Positions 15,611 through 16,298 of a stretch of 16,298 nt of DNA are shown one piece after another. The translations under genes were made by a program, and so were the position numbers. The DNA lies in assembly GCA_003491845.1 (NCBI GenBank), contig DNBN01000139.1, positions 1 through 16,298 of the forward strand, given 5' to 3'. Under the pieces are notes generated by a model. That model was not told the origin of the DNA. It did no database searches and saw nothing but the letters and a program-made list of their open reading frames with translations. The DNA comes from Porticoccaceae bacterium. Its GTDB lineage: Bacteria > Pseudomonadota > Gammaproteobacteria > Pseudomonadales > Porticoccaceae. Position 1 is the first letter of the stretch, and every line of letters starts with the position of its first letter.

Positions 15611-15916
15611 TGTAAAGTCCTATGGTACTATTGCTTCATGAATTTTAAATTTAAGTTGTTTAAATTTCCACATTAATTGTTTGTGCACTTTATACGGAGC
15701 AAATTGATTTTCTGATCTCGCTGCCGCTTTTAGTTCCAACTGGATTTGATTCTAGCGTTAATGTAAAAATTCGCAAAGCCGTAATGGATTGAAGATCGTG
15801 ACCCTTGCATATTAAAATAATCATAAGGGCGCTATTTAAAGTCAAGTTGACCAGGGTATTCATATACACAAGGGCTGTTATACTGACCAAAATTTTTTCA
15901 AAATAGAGTAGTAACG
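15611..15916. other. Divergent intergenic region, 306 bases
   Basis: This spacer separates the minus-strand monooxygenase-family gene from the plus-strand membrane gene. It is A+T rich and includes TTTAAATTT twice (15644-15652 and 15659-15667, 15 bases apart), a possible minus-strand TATAAA at 15689-15694 and a plus-strand extended -10 at 15876-15884. A 66-codon minus-strand frame here has no ribosome site and no recognisable protein features, so I do not call it a gene. Confidence 0.6.
15876..15884 (+). promoter_or_regulatory. Possible extended -10 promoter for the membrane-protein gene
   Basis: TGTTATACT fits an extended -10. A TTGACC is present at 15847-15852, but the 26-base spacing is too long to act as its -35. 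Transcription would start near 15891, about 26 bases before the ATG. Confidence 0.4.
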
Positions 15917-16298
15917 ATGTCTATTAAACGATTGTCTTCTATGAGTTACATACTAATTATTATGGTCTTGCTGTGGGCCTGTGCTTCGGCAATGTTGTTA
16001 GGAGATGTAAGTGTTTATGATGAAAATCATCTTTTAGAGAATATTCAGGCCCTGACCCTTGGTTTGTCATTACTTCTTTTTTTGATACCTTTGGCAGATA
16101 GTTCTAGAAATGATCGACTGATCGCAGCCTTTTTTTCGGTTCTGGTATTGGGTTTTATTCTAAGAGAGCTTGATGTTGAAAAGTTTGATTTGCCCTCTGT
16201 TGTAGTCTTTCTTGGCTCAGGTAAAGGCCGCAATGCCATGTTGGCTATTGGTTTTTTTGTTGTCCTAAGCGTTGCTGTATTTAATTTTCGGTATTATT
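15917..16298 (+). CDS. Integral membrane protein, unknown function, 3' end outside the window
   Basis: An open frame of 127 codons that continues past the right edge. It starts MSIKRLSSMS and holds about four hydrophobic segments: residues 10-29, 43-60, 66-82 and 106-124. Short polar loops between them contain DENHLLENIQ (35-44) and ILRELDVEKF (81-90). I do not recognise the family. The frame is probably real because the hydrophobic segments are regularly spaced, basic residues sit before the first one, and an extended -10 lies upstream. The ribosome site (GAGTAG) is weak, and an in-frame ATG at codon 9 is an alternative start. A sensor, exporter or small inner-membrane protein cannot be told apart from this fragment. 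Confidence 0.7.
   Translation, partial: MSIKRLSSMSYILIIMVLLWACASAMLLGDVSVYDENHLLENIQALTLGLSLLLFLIPLADSSRNDRLIAAFFSVLVLGFILRELDVEKFDLPSVVVFLGSGKGRNAMLAIGFFVVLSVAVFNFRYY

Noticed and set aside
15644..15667. Two TTTAAATTT copies as an operator
   Set aside because: Simple A+T-rich sequence of this kind is expected by chance in such a spacer and has no extended symmetry.
15690..15890. A 66-codon minus-strand frame in the divergent spacer
   Set aside because: No ribosome site and no family resemblance, and it overlaps the likely promoter of the membrane gene.

Overview
The window looks like chromosomal DNA of a gammaproteobacterium, probably marine and aerobic. The clues are a moderate A+T bias, a YfeABCD/SitABCD-type metal transporter, a tetrameric sarcosine oxidase operon and several flavoenzymes. 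I see no insertion sequence, phage gene, tRNA, rRNA or CRISPR array. The lineage is inferred from protein resemblance alone.

Region 1 (62-7240, all minus strand) is a one-carbon catabolic operon. In transcription order it reads purU, soxB, soxD, soxA, soxG, then a LysR-family regulator. SoxBDAG demethylates sarcosine, or a related N-methyl amino acid, and passes the methyl carbon to tetrahydrofolate. PurU hydrolyses 10-formyl-tetrahydrofolate and so regenerates free tetrahydrofolate. The sox genes are tightly coupled, with overlaps or gaps of 2-10 bp. SoxD lacks two of the four zinc ligands of the classical enzyme, which suggests a divergent subclass.

Region 2 (7241-10963) opens with a 329-base divergent intergenic region carrying several dyads. 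Plus-strand genes follow: a YdjA-like nitroreductase, a short-chain flavodoxin-like protein, a lipoprotein lytic transglycosylase and an EthA-like Baeyer-Villiger monooxygenase. A 49-base imperfect hairpin precedes the monooxygenase gene.

Region 3 (10991-14445, minus strand) is a complete chelated-metal (Mn/Fe) ABC transporter: sitA (binding protein), sitB (ATPase), sitC and sitD (permeases). The genes overlap or nearly touch. A perfect TATAAT box directly abuts a 14-base palindrome upstream of sitA, so metal-responsive repression is likely.

Region 4 (14446-16298) has a long hairpin after a minus-strand nitronate monooxygenase-family gene. A 306-base divergent spacer follows, then the 5' part of a plus-strand membrane protein that I do not recognise and that runs off the window.

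Nothing here is clearly a new multi-gene system. The best leads are the zinc-site-depleted SoxD with its unusual SoxA and SoxG partners, the sitA operator, the two alternative hairpins at 14580-14638, and the unclassified membrane gene at the right edge.
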